NCBI GenBank assembly: GCA_016213265.1
Contig: JACRBA010000145.1
Span: forward strand, 1 to 39,521
Direction of reading: 5' to 3'
Source: Burkholderiales bacterium
GTDB taxonomy: Bacteria; Pseudomonadota; Gammaproteobacteria; Burkholderiales; Burkholderiaceae_C
DNA length: 39,521 bases
Shown: positions 1-9,030 of the stretch, piece after piece
Position numbering within the stretch: position 1 is the stretch's first letter
How the letters are laid out: every line of letters starts with the position of its first letter
Made by a program: the position numbers and the translations under genes
Notes under the pieces: model-generated
Database searches by the model: none
What the model was told of the DNA's origin: nothing
What the model saw: the letters and a program-made list of their open reading frames with translations, nothing else

Positions 1-1511
1 AGCTCGAGCGCCTGCGCCACGACGATCCACGGCTGGAGAACCTGCAAGCCAGCTACACGATGATCGAGGAGCCGGACGAGGAGGTCGCGATCTCCCGCCG
101 CGAGAAGGCCAAGGCCAAGCAGGAACCGGTGATCAAGGGCGTGCTGCCCGACCAGCCCGCCCCGGTGGCCCCGCCGCCGGCGCCCGCCCCGGCCCCGGTG
201 CCCGCCGCACCGGCTGCCGCCCCTGCCGCCGAGGCGCAGCCCCAGTGGGCGCGCACGCCCGCCACCCAGCCCGCCAGCGGTGGCTTCATGGGCTGGCTGA
301 AGAAGCTGTTCGGCATCGGCGACACGCCGGCCGCCGCCCCGGCCCCCGCGGCCACCCCCGTGGCCGAGCCCGCCGCCCGCACCGAACCCACCCGCGAGGT
401 CGGCCGCGGTGAACGCAAGGGCGGCGGCCGCGACGGCCGCCGAGGCGAACGCGGCGAGCGTGGTGAACGGGGTGGCGACCGCGGTGGCCGTGGCCGTGGC
501 GAGCGCGGGGAGCGCAGCGACGAGACCCGTGCCAACGGTGGCCGCCAGGACGGTCGCAACGACAACCGCACCCCGCGCGGTGAGCGCCGCGATGGCCGGG
601 ATGAGCGCCGCGGCGACAGCCGCCGTGCGCCGCAGGTGGCCGACGCCGAGCTGAGCGACACCGCCGCGCTGGCCGCCGTGCCGCGCACCGACGATGCCGC
701 ACCCACCCGCCCGCCGCGCGCCCCGCGCCCGGCAGCGGCCGAGGTGGCGCTGGCCGACACCGGCGCGGCCCCCGGCGACGAAGCCCTGGTGCCCGCCGCC
801 GCGGAGGCCGGCGAGCGCCCCGAGGGTGAACGCGGTGAAGGCGAAGGCCGCCGCCGCCGCCGCCGTGGCCGCGGTGGCCGTGGCGAGGGTGCCGGCGAGG
901 CAGGGGCCGACCAGGCCATGGCCGACAGCGACACCCCGGAAGGCGAGGCCACGCCGGCCGTCGCACCGCAGGCCGAGGACGGCACGGTGCCTGCCCCCGT
1001 CGCCGAGCTGGCCCCCGAGGCCGCGGCCGAGCGCCCGCCGCGTGAGCGCCGGGAACGCCGTGAGCGGGGGGAGCGAGGTGAACGCGGCGAGCGCGGCGAG
1101 CGCCAGGACCGCCGCCCGGCCCCGGAGACCGCCGCCGAGGCACCGGCCGCCACCTATGCCGAGGTGCCCACCGACGATGCCGTGACCGCCCTGCCCGCGG
1201 CCACCGCCGTCGCTGCGCCGGCGCCGACCCCGGCCCCGGCCCCCGCGCCGCAACCGGTGCGCGTGGAGCCCTACGTGCTGGCGATGGACGACCTGCAGCG
1301 CATCGCCGAATCGGCCGGCCTCACCTGGGTCAACTCCGACGAGGAGAAGATCCGCGCCGCCCAGGCCGCCATCGCGGCCGAACCGAAGCCGGTCCGCGTG
1401 CCGCGCGAGCGCCCGCCCGTGGTCGTGGTGGACGAAGGCCCGCTGGTGCTGGTGGAGACCCGCAAGGACCTCAGCCAGATCACCCTGCCCTTCGACACGC
1501 CCGCGCGCTGA
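1..1511 (+). CDS. rne: Ribonuclease E, C-terminal part (5' end outside window)
   Basis: The reading frame is open from base 3, so the gene starts upstream of the window; the in-frame ATG at 60 is internal. What is seen is the end of the catalytic half ([13 protein letters not shown]) followed by a long low-complexity tail rich in Arg, Gly, Glu, Ala and Pro, with many RGE/RGER repeats (about 410-640, 820-900 and 1040-1110). It ends in a more ordered block with [18 protein letters not shown] and the closing motif DLSQITLPF, typical of betaproteobacterial RNase E. RNase E is the membrane-associated endonuclease that starts mRNA decay and processes rRNA and tRNA; the Arg-rich tail binds RNA and partner proteins in known family members. 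A hairpin directly follows the stop. Identification rests on the tail and conserved ends, because the S1 and catalytic domains lie outside the window. Confidence 0.88.
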   Translation, partial: LERLRHDDPRLENLQASYTMIEEPDEEVAISRREKAKAKQEPVIKGVLPDQPAPVAPPPAPAPAPVPAAPAAAPAAEAQPQWARTPATQPASGGFMGWLKKLFGIGDTPAAAPAPAATPVAEPAARTEPTREVGRGERKGGGRDGRRGERGERGERGGDRGGRGRGERGERSDETRANGGRQDGRNDNRTPRGERRDGRDERRGDSRRAPQVADAELSDTAALAAVPRTDDAAPTRPPRAPRPAAAEVALADTGAAPGDEALVPAAAEAGERPEGERGEGEGRRRRRRGRGGRGEGAGEAGADQAMADSDTPEGEATPAVAPQAEDGTVPAPVAELAPEAAAERPPRERRERRERGERGERGERGERQDRRPAPETAAEAPAATYAEVPTDDAVTALPAATAVAAPAPTPAPAPAPQPVRVEPYVLAMDDLQRIAESAGLTWVNSDEEKIRAAQAAIAAEPKPVRVPRERPPVVVVDEGPLVLVETRKDLSQITLPFDTPAR

Positions 1512-1520
1512 GCGCCGGTT

Positions 1521-1565
1521 AACCCCGCCAGGAACGCCACCTCCGGGTGGCGTTCCTGGCGGGTT
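1521..1565. terminator. Bidirectional terminator-like hairpin between rne and the convergent lipoprotein gene
   Basis: A near-perfect inverted repeat, with arms 1521-1540 and 1547-1565 and a loop of about 6 nt, lies between the rne stop (1511) and the stop of the minus-strand gene (1570). One extra base in the left C-run is the only flaw. AA/TT at the outer ends gives a short T run after the stem on each strand (GGGTT on plus). It can serve both converging genes. Confidence 0.75.
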
Positions 1566-1569
1566 CAAT

Positions 1570-2010
1570 TCACATCACCGGCCGGCCCTGCGGCCCCGCG
1601 ACGCAGCGGCCCGCCTCGCAGCGCGCCCCCGGGTCGTTCACCATGACGCAGTTCGACACCAGGCCGCTGCGCTGGTTGTCGCTCTGGCGGGCGCGCGTGT
1701 AGGCGTCGATCAGCTGGCGCAGCCGCGTGCCGTCGCTCACCGTGGTGGACCACACCACGTAGGCCTCGGGGCCGCCGCAGGCCTTCTGCCCCACCGGCGA
1801 GCTGCGGCATTGCGCCGTGCTGCTGCAGGTGGGCTCGCCGATCTCGTCGCGGATCTGCCGGTACAGCGTCTGCGAATCGGCCGCGGGGGCGCTGGCGGGC
1901 GGCGGTGGCGGGGCCGGCTGGGCGCAGGCAACCAGCCACACGCTGCCGAGGGCGGCCACGAGGCCGCGGGATACCCCGCGGGCCAGGCGGGAATGGAAGG
2001 GGTCGGTCAT
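1570..2010 (-). CDS. Small cysteine-rich lipoprotein of unknown function
   Basis: This encodes about 146 residues. The start at 2010 is chosen because AGGAG lies ten bases upstream of that ATG; the frame is open further upstream but has no comparable site. The N-terminus is a lipoprotein signal peptide: RLARG, a hydrophobic stretch, then lipobox LVAC, followed by a Pro/Ala-rich linker. The mature part holds six further cysteines ([23 protein letters not shown]), suggesting disulfides in the periplasm. I do not recognise a named domain. It is convergent with rne, sharing the hairpin at 1521-1565, and divergent from ssb. Export and lipidation are inferred from the signal; function is unknown. 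Confidence 0.7.
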   Translation of the reverse strand: MTDPFHSRLARGVSRGLVAALGSVWLVACAQPAPPPPPASAPAADSQTLYRQIRDEIGEPTCSSTAQCRSSPVGQKACGGPEAYVVWSTTVSDGTRLRQLIDAYTRARQSDNQRSGLVSNCVMVNDPGARCEAGRCVAGPQGRPVM

Positions 2011-2080
2011 GGCAATGCATCTCCTGCAGGCGCGGCGGTCACCGCGGTGCGGCCGAGTGTGACACCGCGGCGGCGGGCCA

Positions 2081-2094
2081 TGCCCCATGGGGCA
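2081..2094. promoter_or_regulatory. Perfect 14-bp palindrome in the lipoprotein/ssb divergent region
   Basis: TGCCCCATGGGGCA is a perfect palindrome about 58 bp before the ssb start, immediately followed by CACAAT (2093-2098), which resembles a -10 box. No convincing -35 box stands 16-18 bp upstream. It could be an operator or chance; only the palindrome itself is seen. Confidence 0.3.
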
Positions 2095-2151
2095 CAATCA
2101 CAGCCCTCTTTCCGTTCGTCGAACCGTCCTCCAGCACAGGGAGCGCCACAC

Positions 2152-2667
2152 ATGGCATCCGTCAACAAAGTCATCCTCATCGGCAACCTGGGCCGCGACC
2201 CCGAGGTGCGCTACACCACCAACGGCTCGGCCGTGTGCAGCCTGCGCCTGGCCACCACCCGCAACTGGAAGAACCGCGACAGCGGCGAGCGGCAGGAAGA
2301 GACCGAGTGGCACTCCGTGGTGCTGTACGACCGCCAGGCCGAAATCGCTGGCGAATACCTGAAGAAGGGCCGCCCGGTGTACATCGAAGGCCGCCTGAAG
2401 ACCCGCAAGTGGCAGGACAAGGACGGCAACGACCGCTACACCACCGAGATCGTGGCCGAGACCATGCAGCTGCTGGGTGGCCGTGAAGGCGGCGGCGGTG
2501 GCATGGGCGACGACGGCGGCTACGGCCGCGACAGCGAAGCCGGCAGTGGCGGTGGCGGCGGTGGCAGCCGCCCGGCCCCCGCGCCGCGCGCCCCGGCCCA
2601 GCGCCCCGCGCCGCGCGCCTCCAGCAGCGCCGGGCTGGACGACATGGACGACGACATCCCGTTCTGA
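2152..2667 (+). CDS. ssb: Single-stranded DNA-binding protein
   Basis: This encodes 171 residues. Residues 1-110 form the OB fold, starting [20 protein letters not shown], with the conserved [13 protein letters not shown] and [16 protein letters not shown] segments. Then comes a Gly-rich flexible linker (about 112-165), and the protein ends in the acidic tip DDMDDDIPF used by the family to recruit repair and replication partners. Length and architecture match bacterial SSB. The ATG at 2152 is chosen because the conserved domain begins there, although the frame is open upstream. SSB coats single-stranded DNA during replication, recombination and repair as a tetramer. It is convergent with engB, with a GC-rich hairpin between them. 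Confidence 0.97.
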   Translation: MASVNKVILIGNLGRDPEVRYTTNGSAVCSLRLATTRNWKNRDSGERQEETEWHSVVLYDRQAEIAGEYLKKGRPVYIEGRLKTRKWQDKDGNDRYTTEIVAETMQLLGGREGGGGGMGDDGGYGRDSEAGSGGGGGGSRPAPAPRAPAQRPAPRASSSAGLDDMDDDIPF

Positions 2668-2676
2668 CGGACGGCC

Positions 2677-2697
2677 GCCGCGGCACCGTGCCGCGGC
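2677..2697. terminator. GC-rich hairpin between ssb and engB
   Basis: A perfect 9-bp stem (GCCGCGGCA with TGCCGCGGC, 3-nt loop) lies ten bases after the ssb stop and 65 bases from the engB stop. No T-tract follows, so it is at best a weak or Rho-assisted terminator for the two convergent genes. Confidence 0.4.
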
Positions 2698-2761
2698 CAT
2701 GGCACCCCTCGACGCCCCGCGTCGCCTCCCGGCGGCCCGGGCGTCGTCACATCCGAGGTGG

Positions 2762-3469
2762 TCAGGGCTGCAGCGCGTCGGGGTGGGCCCAGCCCCACAC
2801 CGCCTCGGCCAGGTCACCCAGGCCGATCTGCTTGGGGGCCGAGAACAGCAGCACGCCCACGTCGGCCGCCTCGGTGGCCAGGTCGGCGAGGCTCTCCTGC
2901 GCCACCGCCAGCGCCGCGGCCTGCTCCTTCTTGCTGAGCTTGTCAGCCTTGGTCAGCACGGCCAGCAGCTTCACCTCACCCGTCACCACGCGGGGCGCCA
3001 CGAACTCCAGCAGCTGACGGTCCAGTGGCGTGAAGCCGAGCCGGCTGTCCACCAGCAGCACCACGCCGCCCAGGTTGCGCCGCACCTTCAGGTAGTCGGC
3101 CATCACCTGCTGCCAGCGCAGCTTGGCGGTGCGCTCGACGGTGGCGTAGCCATAGCCGGGCAGGTCGGCCCAGTAGGCGTCGGGCGAATCCTTGGGGCCC
3201 AGCGCGAACAGGTTGATGTGCTGCGTGCGGCCTGGCGTCTTGGAGGCGAAGGCCAGCTGGCGGCGCTGCGCCAGCGCGTTGATGGCGGTGGATTTGCCCG
3301 CGTTGCTGCGGCCGACGAAGGCGAACTCCGGCAGGTCACCGGCGGGCAGCTGGTCGAGCTGGCTGGCGGTGGTGAGAAAGCGTGCGCCGTGCGCCCAGGC
3401 GAGGGCGGTGCGGGTGGCGGGCGACACGTTGGGCACTGTCGCGGACGGTGCGCGGGTGGAAGCGGTCAT
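2762..3469 (-). CDS. engB: Ribosome biogenesis GTPase EngB (YsxC/YihA)
   Basis: This encodes 235 residues. GTPase motifs appear in order: G1 GRSNAGKST (about residue 53), the TPGRTQHIN region, G3 DLPGYGYA, G4 LTKADKLSK and a C-terminal G5-like region (LLFSAPKQIGL). The TrmE-Era-EngA-EngB type of circularly conserved GTPase and the length fit EngB, which is needed for late assembly of the 50S subunit. The ATG at 3469 precedes a short N-terminal extension before the conserved FLTTASQLDQLP. The gene is divergent from the cytochrome c4 gene with only 54 bp between them, a common arrangement in Burkholderiales. Confidence 0.94.
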   Translation of the reverse strand: MTASTRAPSATVPNVSPATRTALAWAHGARFLTTASQLDQLPAGDLPEFAFVGRSNAGKSTAINALAQRRQLAFASKTPGRTQHINLFALGPKDSPDAYWADLPGYGYATVERTAKLRWQQVMADYLKVRRNLGGVVLLVDSRLGFTPLDRQLLEFVAPRVVTGEVKLLAVLTKADKLSKKEQAAALAVAQESLADLATEAADVGVLLFSAPKQIGLGDLAEAVWGWAHPDALQP

Positions 3470-3478
3470 GGAGCATTG

Positions 3479-3484
3479 TAAAAT
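3479..3484 (+). promoter_or_regulatory. Possible -10 box for the cytochrome c4 gene
   Basis: TAAAAT lies 40 bp before the cytochrome c4 start in the short divergent region with engB. The base composition there is much more AT-rich than the surroundings. The hexamer at the expected -35 position (GTGGAA, 3456-3461) is a poor match, so this is tentative. Confidence 0.35.
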
Positions 3485-3523
3485 CCGCAGGTTTTGTTCT
3501 GAACAACCCCAAGGCACGCCGAG

Positions 3524-4189
3524 ATGAAGACCTTCGCCGCCCACGTGAGCCACCGCGCGAGCCACCTCGTCGCCCGCCTGGTGGCCGGCACCGCACTGGC
3601 CACCACGCTGGCGTTGCCCGCCCTGGCCGCCGAGCCGGCCAAGAGCACCAAGCCCGATCTGGCCCGCGGCCAGGAGATCGCCACCGGCGTGTGCGTGGCC
3701 TGCCACACCTTCGACGGCAGCCGTGGCGCCCCGGCCAACCCCATCCTGCAAGGTCAGCACCCCGAGTACCTGGCCAAGCAGCTGGCCGAGTTCAAGGCCG
3801 GCAAGCGCGTGAACGCGATCATGCAGGGCATGGCTGCCCCGCTGAGCGAGGCCGACATGAAGAACGTGGCGGCCTTCTACGCCACCAAGGAAGCCAAGAC
3901 CGGCTTCTCGAAGAACAAGGCCACCATCGCCCTGGGCGAGAAGATCTACCGCGCCGGCATCGCCGACAAGCAGGTGCCCGCCTGCGCCGGCTGCCACGGC
4001 CCCACGGGCGCCGGCATCCCCGCCCAGTACCCCCGCCTGGCCAGCCAGCACACCGACTACATCGACGCCCAGATGAAGCTGTTCCGCGACAACAAGCGCG
4101 CCAACAGCGCCCAGATGCAGGCGGTGGCCGCCCGCATGAACGACGCCGAGATCGCTGCGGTGGCCGATTACATCGGCGGCCTGCGCTGA
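3524..4189 (+). CDS. Diheme cytochrome c4, periplasmic
   Basis: This encodes 221 residues. A Sec signal peptide spans residues 1 to about 36 (hydrophobic core ending LALPALAA). Two c-type heme sites follow: CVACH at residues 57-61 and CAGCH at 154-158. Each lies in a similar domain with GAPANP/GAGIPAQYPRLA segments and a distal methionine region (IMQGMA; SAQMQAVAARM), giving the duplicated two-domain fold of cytochrome c4. The family carries electrons from the bc1 complex to terminal oxidases in the periplasm. The next two genes encode the ResB/CcsA system that attaches heme to such cytochromes, so client and maturation machinery are adjacent. A strong terminator follows. Confidence 0.93.
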   Translation: MKTFAAHVSHRASHLVARLVAGTALATTLALPALAAEPAKSTKPDLARGQEIATGVCVACHTFDGSRGAPANPILQGQHPEYLAKQLAEFKAGKRVNAIMQGMAAPLSEADMKNVAAFYATKEAKTGFSKNKATIALGEKIYRAGIADKQVPACAGCHGPTGAGIPAQYPRLASQHTDYIDAQMKLFRDNKRANSAQMQAVAARMNDAEIAAVADYIGGLR

Positions 4190-4214
4190 GCCCCGGGCGT
4201 TCCGCCATGTCGAA

Positions 4215-4273
4215 GGCCGGTCCGAGCGACCGGCCGTGCGCTGCGAAGGCCGGTCCCAGAGACCGGCCTTTTG
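4215..4273. terminator. Tandem hairpins after cytochrome c4, the second a strong terminator
   Basis: Two nearly identical stem-loops follow each other: GGCCGGTC-CGAGC-GACCGGCC (4215-4235) and AAGGCCGGTC-CCAGA-GACCGGCCTT (4246-4270), the second followed by TTGCTTTTT. The second is a textbook intrinsic terminator for the upstream gene. The first looks like a copy of it, without a T-tract. Confidence 0.8.
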
Positions 4274-4319
4274 CTTTTTGACAGGTGCGCTTGACGGCGC
4301 ACTTCCCATAATGCCGCCC

Positions 4320-6497
4320 ATGACCGAGATCAAAGGCGCCGGGGGCGCCCCCACCGCGGCCGCCCGCCGCTGGCGCGAGGCCTACGAGCTGCTGTCGTCG
4401 ATGCGCTTCGCGATCACCCTGCTGTCGGTGATCTGCATCGCGTCGGTCATTGGCACGGTGGTGCAGCAGAACCAGCCGGTCAACGACTACATCAACAAGT
4501 TCGGCCCGTTCTGGGCCGAGGTGTTCGCGCGCTTCCAGCTGTTCAACGTGTACTCGGCGGGCTGGTTCCTGGTGATCCTGGCCTTCCTGGTGGTGTCCAC
4601 CAGCCTGTGCATCGCCCGCAACACGCCCAAGATCCTGGCCGACCTGCGCAGCTTCAAGGAGCATGTGCGCGAGCAGTCGCTGGCGGCCTTCCACCACAAG
4701 GCGGAGGCCCGGGTGCCGCTGGCGCGGCAGGCGGCGCTGGAGCATGTGGCCGCCGTGCTGGGCCGCCACGGCTGGCAGGCGCGTGCCCAGGTGCGCGAGC
4801 ACGGCACCATGGTGGCCGCGCGCGCCGGCCGTGCCAACAAGCTGGGGTACCTGGCCGCGCACTCCGCGGTGGTGCTGGTGTGCGTGGGCGGGCTGGCCGA
4901 CGGCGACCTCATGGTGCGCCTGCAGATGGCGCTGCGCGGCGTATCCAGCTTCGATGGCGGCTTCCAGTTCATCAGCCAGGTGCCGGCCGAGCACCGGCTG
5001 CCCGCCACCAACCCCACCTTCCGCGGCAACCTGCTGGTGCCCGAGGGCCAGCGCGCCGGGGTCGCCCTGCTGAGCATGCCCAATGGCACGGTGCTGCAGG
5101 AGCTGCCCTTCGACGTGGAGCTGAAGAAGTTCGTGGTCGAGTACTACGAGACCGGCATGCCGCGGCTGTTCGCCAGCGACATCGTCATCCATGACCACGA
5201 GAGCGGCCAGGCCATCCCGGCCACCGTGAAGGTGAACGAGCCGGCCGAGCACCGCGGCATCCTGATCTACCAGAGCAGCTTCGAGGACGGCGGCTCCGCC
5301 GTGAAGCTGCGCGCCGAGCCGCTCACGCCCGGCGGCAAGCCCTTCGAGCTGGCCATGCGCGTGGGCGAGAGCACCCAGCTGGCCAACAACCAGGGCGGCG
5401 CACCGCTGCGCCTGGAGCTCGCCGGGCTGAAGGTCATCAACGTGGAGAACCTGGCCGATGCCAGCGCCGGCACCGAAGGCACCGATGTGCGGGCCGTCGA
5501 CCTCAAGGGCACGCTGGACAAGCACCTGGGCGCGGGCATCAACCCCGACAAGGCCAAGACGCTGCGCAACATCGGCCCGGCCGTCACCTTCCGCCTGCGC
5601 GACGCGGCCGGGCAGGCGCGCGAGTTCCACCACTACATGCTGCCGGTGGAGCTGGACGGCCGGCGCGTGTTCCTGGCCGGTGTACGCGACAGCACGGCCG
5701 AGCCCTTCCGCTACCTGCGCATGCCGGCCGACGAGAACAGCAGCCTGGACGGCTGGCTGCGCCTGCGCACCGCCCTGCTCGACCCGGACATGCGCGACAA
5801 GGCCGCCCGCCGCTACGCCGACCAGGCCACGCCCGACGGCAAGCCCGAGATGCACGAGCAGCTGCGCCTGACCGCCGCGCGCGCGCTCACGCTCTTCGCG
5901 GGGCTGGAGAACGTCACCGTGGCGCCGCCGGCCGCCGGCGCCTCCGCCCCCGGCCTGCCGCCCGGCACGCCGCTGGGCGGCCTGGCCGCGCTGAGCCAGT
6001 TCATCGAGGCCAGCGTGCCGGAGGCCGAACGCTCGCGCATCGCCGAGGTGATGCTGCGCATCCTGAATGGCACGCTGTTCGACCTGAACCAGATGGCGCG
6101 GGAACAAGCCGGCCTGAAACCGCTCGAACCGGGTCCGGCGACCGAGGCCTTCATGACGCAGGCCGTGCTGTCGCTGTCCGACAGCTTCCTCTACCCAGCC
6201 CCCGTGCTGCTGCAGCTCACCGACTTCACCCCCGTGCAGGCCAGCGTCTTCCAGGTGGCCCGGGCGCCCGGCAAGGCGCTGGTGTACCTGGGCGCGGTGC
6301 TGCTCATCGTGGGCATCTTCGCCATGCTCTACGTGCGCGAGCGCCGCCTGTGGGTCTGGCTGGCCGACGACGCCGCGCACGGCGGCACCCGGCTGCAGAT
6401 GGCGCTGTCCACGCCGCGCCGCACGCTCGACATCGACACCGAGTTCGACACCTTGCGCCGGGAGCTTAGCGCCCCGGCCGGAGGCACTGCCCCATGA
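4320..6497 (+). CDS. resB: Cytochrome c biogenesis protein ResB (system II, Ccs1-like)
   Basis: This encodes 725 residues. An N-terminal membrane pair contains the conserved SSMRFAITLLSVICIASVIGT and the FNVYSAGWFLVILAFLVVST segment. A third membrane segment contains YLAAHSAVVLVCVGG, whose His is a candidate for the transmembrane heme-ligating histidine. A large periplasmic domain follows, then a final helix (ALVYLGAVLLIVGIFAMLYV) before a cytoplasmic tail with RRLWVWL. ResB and the WWD protein encoded next form the system II synthase that exports heme and joins it to CXXCH motifs. No clear ribosome binding site precedes either ATG (4311 or 4320). The stop overlaps the next start (ATGA). The membrane topology is read from hydrophobicity. 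Confidence 0.92.
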   Translation: MTEIKGAGGAPTAAARRWREAYELLSSMRFAITLLSVICIASVIGTVVQQNQPVNDYINKFGPFWAEVFARFQLFNVYSAGWFLVILAFLVVSTSLCIARNTPKILADLRSFKEHVREQSLAAFHHKAEARVPLARQAALEHVAAVLGRHGWQARAQVREHGTMVAARAGRANKLGYLAAHSAVVLVCVGGLADGDLMVRLQMALRGVSSFDGGFQFISQVPAEHRLPATNPTFRGNLLVPEGQRAGVALLSMPNGTVLQELPFDVELKKFVVEYYETGMPRLFASDIVIHDHESGQAIPATVKVNEPAEHRGILIYQSSFEDGGSAVKLRAEPLTPGGKPFELAMRVGESTQLANNQGGAPLRLELAGLKVINVENLADASAGTEGTDVRAVDLKGTLDKHLGAGINPDKAKTLRNIGPAVTFRLRDAAGQAREFHHYMLPVELDGRRVFLAGVRDSTAEPFRYLRMPADENSSLDGWLRLRTALLDPDMRDKAARRYADQATPDGKPEMHEQLRLTAARALTLFAGLENVTVAPPAAGASAPGLPPGTPLGGLAALSQFIEASVPEAERSRIAEVMLRILNGTLFDLNQMAREQAGLKPLEPGPATEAFMTQAVLSLSDSFLYPAPVLLQLTDFTPVQASVFQVARAPGKALVYLGAVLLIVGIFAMLYVRERRLWVWLADDAAHGGTRLQMALSTPRRTLDIDTEFDTLRRELSAPAGGTAP

Positions 6498-7891
6498 CCA
6501 CGACCGCCAGCACCACCGCCACCACGACGACCACCACGCTGGACCTGACGCGGCCCTCGCGCCTGGCCGCGCGCAGCGCCTTCGACTGGGCCTTCGCGGC
6601 GCTGGTCGTGGCGGGCGCGGCCTACGCGTTCTCCCGCTATGGCGCGGCGATGGACGGCTACGAGAAGGGCATCCTCGTCGGTGCGGTGCCGTCGCTGATC
6701 CTGCTGGGCTGGTTCTGGGGCCCGCTGCGCGTGCTGTCGCTCGCGGTGGGCGCGGCCAGCCTGCTGGCCATCTCGCTGTACGCCCGCACGCCGGACGACT
6801 TCGGCGCCGATCTGGTCGCCGGCTCGCAGGTGTTCCTGCTGAAGTACCTGCTGTCCAGCCAGAGCGCCATTCTCTGGATGGGCGTGCTGTTCTTCATGAG
6901 CACGCTGTTCTACTGGATCGGCTTCGCCAGCCGCAGCGCCACGCAGGCGGCCGCGGGCGCCGAGCCGGCGGGCCTGCGCATCGGCTCGCGCCTGGCCTGG
7001 GCAGCCGTGTTCATGGCGCTCACGGGCACCATGGTGCGCTGGTACGAGAGCCACCAGATCGGCCCCATGATCGGCCACATCCCGGTGAGCAACCTCTACG
7101 AGGTGTTCGTGCTGTTCTGCTGGCTCACCACCGTCTTCTACCTCTACTACGAGGAGCGCTACCGCACCCGCGCGCTGGGCCCCTTCGTGATGCTGGTGGT
7201 GAGCGCGGCAGTGGGCTTCCTCCTCTGGTACACGGTGGCGCGCGGCGCGCAGGAGATCCAGCCGCTGGTGCCCGCGCTGCAGAGCTGGTGGATGAAGGTG
7301 CACGTGCCGGCCAACTTCATCGGCTACGGCACCTTCGCGCTGGCGGCCATGGTGGCGCTGGCGGTGCTGCTCAAGACCTCGCCCGCGCGCTCGCTGTGGA
7401 CGGGCCTGGTCGCGCTGCCGGGCGCGGTGCTGGTGCTCATGGGCGCCTACGCGGTGCTGGGTTCGCCCGACGCGGAGATGCAGGGCGCCATCGTCAAGGC
7501 CGCCCGCCTGCTGGGCGGCACGGCCGCGTTCTTCGCGGTGATGATCGCCCTGCGCGGCCCCATCAACGCCCGCACGCCGTCGCTGGAGCTGATGGACGAC
7601 GTGATGTACAAGGCCATCGCCGTCGGCTTCGCCTTCTTCACCATCGCCACCGTGCTGGGCGCCTTCTGGGCCGCCGAGGCCTGGGGCGGCTACTGGAGCT
7701 GGGACCCGAAGGAGACCTGGGCGCTGATCGTGTGGCTCAACTACGCCGCCTGGCTGCACATGCGGCTGATGAAGGGCCTGCGCGGCACGGCCGCGGCCTG
7801 ATGGTCGCTGGCCGGCCTGGTGGTCACCACCTTCGCCTTCCTGGGCGTCAACATGTTCCTGTCGGGCCTGCACTCGTACGGGGAACTCTGA
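6494..7891 (+). pseudogene. ccsB: System II cytochrome c synthase WWD subunit (CcsB/CcsA/ResC), interrupted by an in-frame TGA
   Basis: The start overlaps the resB stop by ATGA. A Thr-rich N-terminus is followed by many membrane helices. The heme-handling WWD motif is intact (WGGYWSWDPKETWALIVW), preceded by the periplasmic HVPANFIGYG histidine and followed by the membrane WLHMRL histidine. At 7799-7801 the frame meets TGA. The same frame then continues without a break for 29 codons to a TGA at 7889-7891, and those codons encode the normal family ending, WSLAGLVVTTFAFLGVN then FLSGLHSYGEL. Homologues usually read AWWSL here, so TGG to TGA is the likely change. The 435-residue product ending at 7801 would lack the last helix and the periplasmic GLHSYG histidine (P-His2 of CcsBA studies). 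It may be a real mutation, a readthrough site or a sequence error. Confidence 0.85.
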
Positions 7892-7901
7892 GCGGCGCGG
7901 C

Positions 7902-7927
7902 GGAACCGGCGGCGCGCGTGTAAGGTC
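7902..7927 (+). promoter_or_regulatory. Possible ECF-sigma-type promoter before msrPQ
   Basis: GGAACC (7902-7907), a 17-base spacer and GTC (7925-7927) resemble the -35/-10 pattern of ECF sigma factors. It stands about 65 bp before the msrP start, in the only gap of this gene group. MsrPQ is under ECF control in some proteobacteria. The match is short and could be chance in GC-rich DNA. Confidence 0.25.
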
Positions 7928-7992
7928 GCAGGGGGGATGGGCGACTGTGTGGAACAGGCGCCCCGCCCTGCCCTCCCACGACGAGCCCCCCC

Positions 7993-9027
<1,035 letters not shown>

Positions 9028-9030
9028 CGC

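Noticed and set aside
4278..4313. Possible promoter for resB: TTGACA at 4278-4283 or TTGACG at 4291-4296 with CATAAT at 4308-4313
   Set aside because: The spacers are 24 and 11 bases, far from 17, so neither pair makes a normal sigma-70 promoter. The boxes lie right at the start codon, and the TTGACA overlaps the end of the terminator T-tract.
3819..6380. An 853-codon open frame on the minus strand opposite resB
   Set aside because: The composition is the typical shadow pattern and no motif is seen; the plus strand carries conserved ResB membrane and periplasmic segments.
7799..7801. TGA in the cytochrome c synthase gene as a selenocysteine codon
   Set aside because: Homologues have Trp, not Cys, at this place, and no SECIS-like hairpin is seen directly downstream; a point change or error is simpler.
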